A stretch of DNA of 64,000 bases from JASHPR01 sp963815375 (GTDB lineage Bacteria; Actinomycetota; Actinomycetes; Streptosporangiales; Streptosporangiaceae): the NCBI GenBank assembly GCA_963815375.1, contig CAWFGX010000005.1:868001-932000 (forward strand). Reading direction: 5' to 3'. Numbering within the stretch: position 1 is the stretch's first letter; every line of letters begins with the position of its first letter. The translations under genes and the position numbers were made by a program. The notes below the pieces were generated by a model. The model did not search any database and had not been told where the DNA came from. It saw nothing but the letters and a program-made list of their open reading frames with translations. Positions 61,637 through 64,000 of the stretch are shown here, piece after piece.

Positions 61637-61864
61637 CTACCTGTCGCTCCCGCTCGAGTTCTGGGAGCCGGACAGGCGGTCAGTCTCGTCCTGGATCTCG
61701 ACGGCGACCTTGGCCAGCGCTTCGGAGTGCTGCCGGGCGTGGTGAGCGCAGAACAGAAGCTCGCCCGAGCCGGGGAGCACGACCCGCACATACGCCTGCG
61801 CGCCGCATCGGTCGCACAGATCCGTGCCGTTGAGCGGCTTCGACGGAGCCATCGCAGCGGTCAT
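61637..61864 (-). CDS. Small zinc-ribbon-like protein, DUF7455 family
   Basis: A 75-residue protein starting at ATG 61864 behind GGGAGG. The core is LCDRCGAQAYVRVVLPGSGELLFCAHHARQH: two Cys and a Cys-x-His-His group that could bind zinc, followed by a charged helix. This is the DUF7455 protein commonly found beside hrdB in actinomycetes. The larger frame extending to 63823 on this strand is antisense to parE and is not coding. Confidence 0.88.
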   Translation of the reverse strand: MTAAMAPSKPLNGTDLCDRCGAQAYVRVVLPGSGELLFCAHHARQHSEALAKVAVEIQDETDRLSGSQNSSGSDR

Positions 61865-62374
61865 GTCGCCTCCCTCGTCCTCGCGCAGTCTGCTGACGCC
61901 TGTCGGCAGTACCGCCAGCCATGTGGGCCTAACGCTGTCTACCACTGGTACACAACGTATAGCCAGACGTCGCTCTTCCCCACCTGGCATCACGTACGCC
62001 GTGGGCGAACATATCCCCGCCAGCCCGCGCCTATCGGACTCCCCTGCTGCTCGCGGCCCCTGCCGGGGTTGCGCGGCGCGGGCAGGCCGGTCGTGGTGCC
62101 CGCACTGTTGTTGGTGGAACAGCGCGGGGCCGCGACACTGTCTGGCGCCAGCGGCGCAGGCAGGCGCAGGCAATTGAGCCTGCAGCGAAACAGGCTGAGG
62201 CGCGGCGCGCGGGCAGAGAAGTGCCGTCTGAGCTGCCTCATGGCAAAGACGATCTTTGTCACTGGCAAAGTCGGCGTGCACCCCAGGCGGCGTGGGTTGC
62301 GCCGAACTGACGGCACCGGCCGCTAATCTTCCATCAGACGTTCGTTGAAGTGCCCCCGAGCTAGGAGAACCCCT
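61865..62374. other. Divergent intergenic region between DUF7455 gene and parE
   Basis: About 510 bases with no convincing gene. The parE ribosome site AGGAG is at 62363-62367. I could not assign promoters with confidence. Confidence 0.45.
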
Positions 62375-64000
62375 GTGACCGCCGTCAGTGCCTCCCGGGC
62401 GAAGCAGGCGGGCTTCGCCGACGGGTACACCGCGCGCCACCTGACGGTGCTTGAAGGCCTCGAGGCGGTGCGCAAGCGCCCTGGCATGTACATCGGGTCT
62501 ACCGACGGCCGCGGCATGCTGCACTGCCTGTGGGAGATCTTCGACAACTCCGTGGACGAGGCGCTTGCCGGTCACTGCACGGCCATTGACGTCATCCTGC
62601 ACGGCGACGGGTCGGCCGAGGTGCGGGACAACGGCCGCGGGATCCCGGTCGACGTTGAGCCCCGGACCGGGCTGACCGGTGTCGAGCTGGTGATGACCCG
62701 GCTGCACGCGGGCGGCAAGTTCGGTGGCGGTTCCTACACGGCGTCGGGCGGCCTGCATGGGGTCGGTGCGTCGGTGGTCAACGCCCTGTCCAGCCGGCTG
62801 GATATAGCGGTCGACCGGGAGGGAGCGGAGTGGGCGGTCAGCTTCCGTCGCGGCGTGGCCGGCGAGTTCGCCAGCGCCGGCCCGGACGCCACGTTCGAGG
62901 CCCATAGCGGGCTGCGCCGGGTCCGGCGGGTGGCCAAGACGGTGACCGGCACGAGGACCAGGTTCTGGCCGGACCAGCAGGTGTTCGTCCAGGGAGCGAA
63001 GTGGAGCTTCGAGGCCCTGGTCCAGCGGGCGCGGCAGACCGCGTACCTGGTGCCCGGCCTCACGATCCGCATCGCCGACGAGCGCGCGGCCGAGGACCGG
63101 GCCGGCTCCGCCCCGCTGGCCCTCGTCCACGATGACAGCGAGACAGACGCTGGCCAGCAGGATCGCCACAGTGAGGACGACGGCCTTCTGCCCGGCGGCG
63201 AGAGCGACACTGCTGGCGGCGCCCGGGAGGCCGAGTTCCGCTTCGCTGGCGGGATCAGCGAGTTCTGCGCTGGCCTCTCGCCCGGCGACCCAGTCACCGA
63301 CGTGCTGCGGCTGACCGGCTCCGGGCGGTTCACCGAGACCGTGCCGGTGCTCGATGACAAGGGCCACATGATCCCGACCGAGGTCGAGCGGGAACTCGCG
63401 GTGGATGTGGCGCTGCGGTGGGACACCGGCTACGGCACCATGACCCGGTCGTTCGTCAACGTGATCGCCACCCCCAAGGGCGGCACACACGTGACCGGCT
63501 TCGAGCGGGCACTGGTCAAGACCCTGAACGATCAGCTGCGCGGAGCCAAGATCCTCAAAAACGGCGACCCCGCGGTCATCAAGGAGGACATCCTCGAGGG
63601 CCTCACCGCGGTGATCGCGGTGCGTCTGCCAGAGCCGCAGTTCGAGGGGCAGACCAAGGAGGTCCTTGGCACCCCGGATGCCTCCAGGATTGTCCGGGAG
63701 GTCGTCGAGACGGAGCTGGGCGCCTTCTTCGACTCCCGGGGCCGGGCCGCCAGGGAGCAGACCAAGGCAGTATTCGAAAAGGTGGCGGCGGCCGCCAGGA
63801 CCCGGATCGCGGCCCGCGAGCACCGCGAGAACCAGCGACGCAAGTCGGCGCTTGCGACCTCGGCACTGCCGGCCAAGCTCGTGGACTGCCGGGTGGCTGA
63901 TGACCGGAGCGAGCTGTTCATCGTGGAGGGCGACTCCGCGCTCGGCACGGCCAAGATGGCCAGGAACTCGGAATTCCAGGCCCTGCTGCCGATCCGCGGC
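62375..64000 (+). CDS. parE: DNA topoisomerase IV subunit B (ParE), partial at right edge
   Basis: Starts at GTG 62375, seven bases after AGGAG, and runs off the window (542 codons seen). The GHKL ATPase has IFDNSVDEALAGHCTAI, VRDNGRGIPV, GGKFGGGSYTASGGLHGVGASVVNALS and QTKEVLGTP. The TOPRIM start is LFIVEGDSALGTAKMARN. An acidic loop (residues ~245-285) is longer than usual. Adjacency to the principal sigma gene favours ParE over GyrB, which is normally near dnaA and recF. With ParA/ParC-type subunit (not in the window) it decatenates chromosomes. Confidence 0.92.
   Translation, partial: MTAVSASRAKQAGFADGYTARHLTVLEGLEAVRKRPGMYIGSTDGRGMLHCLWEIFDNSVDEALAGHCTAIDVILHGDGSAEVRDNGRGIPVDVEPRTGLTGVELVMTRLHAGGKFGGGSYTASGGLHGVGASVVNALSSRLDIAVDREGAEWAVSFRRGVAGEFASAGPDATFEAHSGLRRVRRVAKTVTGTRTRFWPDQQVFVQGAKWSFEALVQRARQTAYLVPGLTIRIADERAAEDRAGSAPLALVHDDSETDAGQQDRHSEDDGLLPGGESDTAGGAREAEFRFAGGISEFCAGLSPGDPVTDVLRLTGSGRFTETVPVLDDKGHMIPTEVERELAVDVALRWDTGYGTMTRSFVNVIATPKGGTHVTGFERALVKTLNDQLRGAKILKNGDPAVIKEDILEGLTAVIAVRLPEPQFEGQTKEVLGTPDASRIVREVVETELGAFFDSRGRAAREQTKAVFEKVAAAARTRIAAREHRENQRRKSALATSALPAKLVDCRVADDRSELFIVEGDSALGTAKMARNSEFQALLPIRG

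Noticed and set aside
61637..63823. 728-codon leftward frame covering parE
   Set aside because: Only its last 75 codons (61637-61864) are a real gene; the rest is antisense to parE.
62375..64000. GyrB rather than ParE
   Set aside because: Sequence alone is not decisive for me, but adjacency to the principal sigma factor and DUF7455 gene matches parE synteny, and no dnaA, recF or gyrA is nearby.
1..64000. tRNA genes, CRISPR arrays, phage or transposase genes
   Set aside because: I looked for T-loop sequences, regularly spaced repeats and transposase motifs on both strands and found none that stood up; the intein and palindromic repeats are the only mobile-type elements.

Overview
The window is about 64 kb of high-GC DNA with strong third-position G/C bias, many GTG starts and 4-base ATGA/GTGA gene overlaps. 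Its markers are a HrdB-type principal sigma factor beside parE, a lexA-LysM-nrdR-nrdJ cluster, a clpP pair facing a PopR/ClgR-type regulator, and large secreted glycosidases. These fit a soil-type, probably filamentous actinomycete. I cannot name the genus, and I saw no rRNA, tRNA, CRISPR array or transposase.

Layout. 1-4407 (minus): 5' part of an enediyne-type polyketide synthase homologue whose KS, AT and apparently KR active-site residues are replaced. 5.1-6.5 kb: a small DUF protein and a secreted LysM protein. 6.8-9.1 kb: a YtrA-like GntR repressor with an ABC exporter. 9.2-11.9 kb: leuS behind a candidate leucine attenuator. 12.3-19.6 kb: a CUT1 sugar importer with GH1 and GH2 glycosidases and a ROK regulator. 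20.2-28 kb: lexA, an SOS-type LysM protein, a membrane protein, nrdR and an intein-split class II ribonucleotide reductase. 28-29.5 kb: a lipoprotein and a double NTF2-like protein. 29.6-32.4 kb: a large LuxR regulator. 32.4-37.8 kb (minus): two SDRs, a conserved protein, a flavin oxidoreductase and a second ABC exporter. 38-39.9 kb: a two-component system with a frameshifted kinase. 40-42.9 kb: small conserved genes and a scar where two convergent genes both lost their 3' ends. 42.9-46.7 kb: a second LexA, a MerR regulator, clpP3-clpP4-like genes and a popR-like gene. 47-51.7 kb: a 1,578-residue secreted GH35 galactosidase. 52.3-56.6 kb: a membrane-anchored double AAA+ ATPase and an uncharacterised protein. 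57-64 kb: a PAS-GAF-PP2C phosphatase, the principal sigma factor, a DUF7455-like protein and parE (cut by the window end).

Several blocks are self-contained circuits: SOS control (LexA with its boxes), nucleotide reduction (NrdR with two boxes ahead of nrdRJ), proteolysis (PopR-like protein ending in Ala-Ala and a PopR-type palindrome ahead of clpP), and beta-glycoside use (importer, two intracellular hydrolases, ROK sensor). The most unusual items are the catalytically stripped enediyne-type PKS and a G-rich palindromic repeat. The repeat sits in two unrelated genes in the same frame, encoding GGSGGSSPRA, and recurs as an inverted pair after the AAA+ gene.
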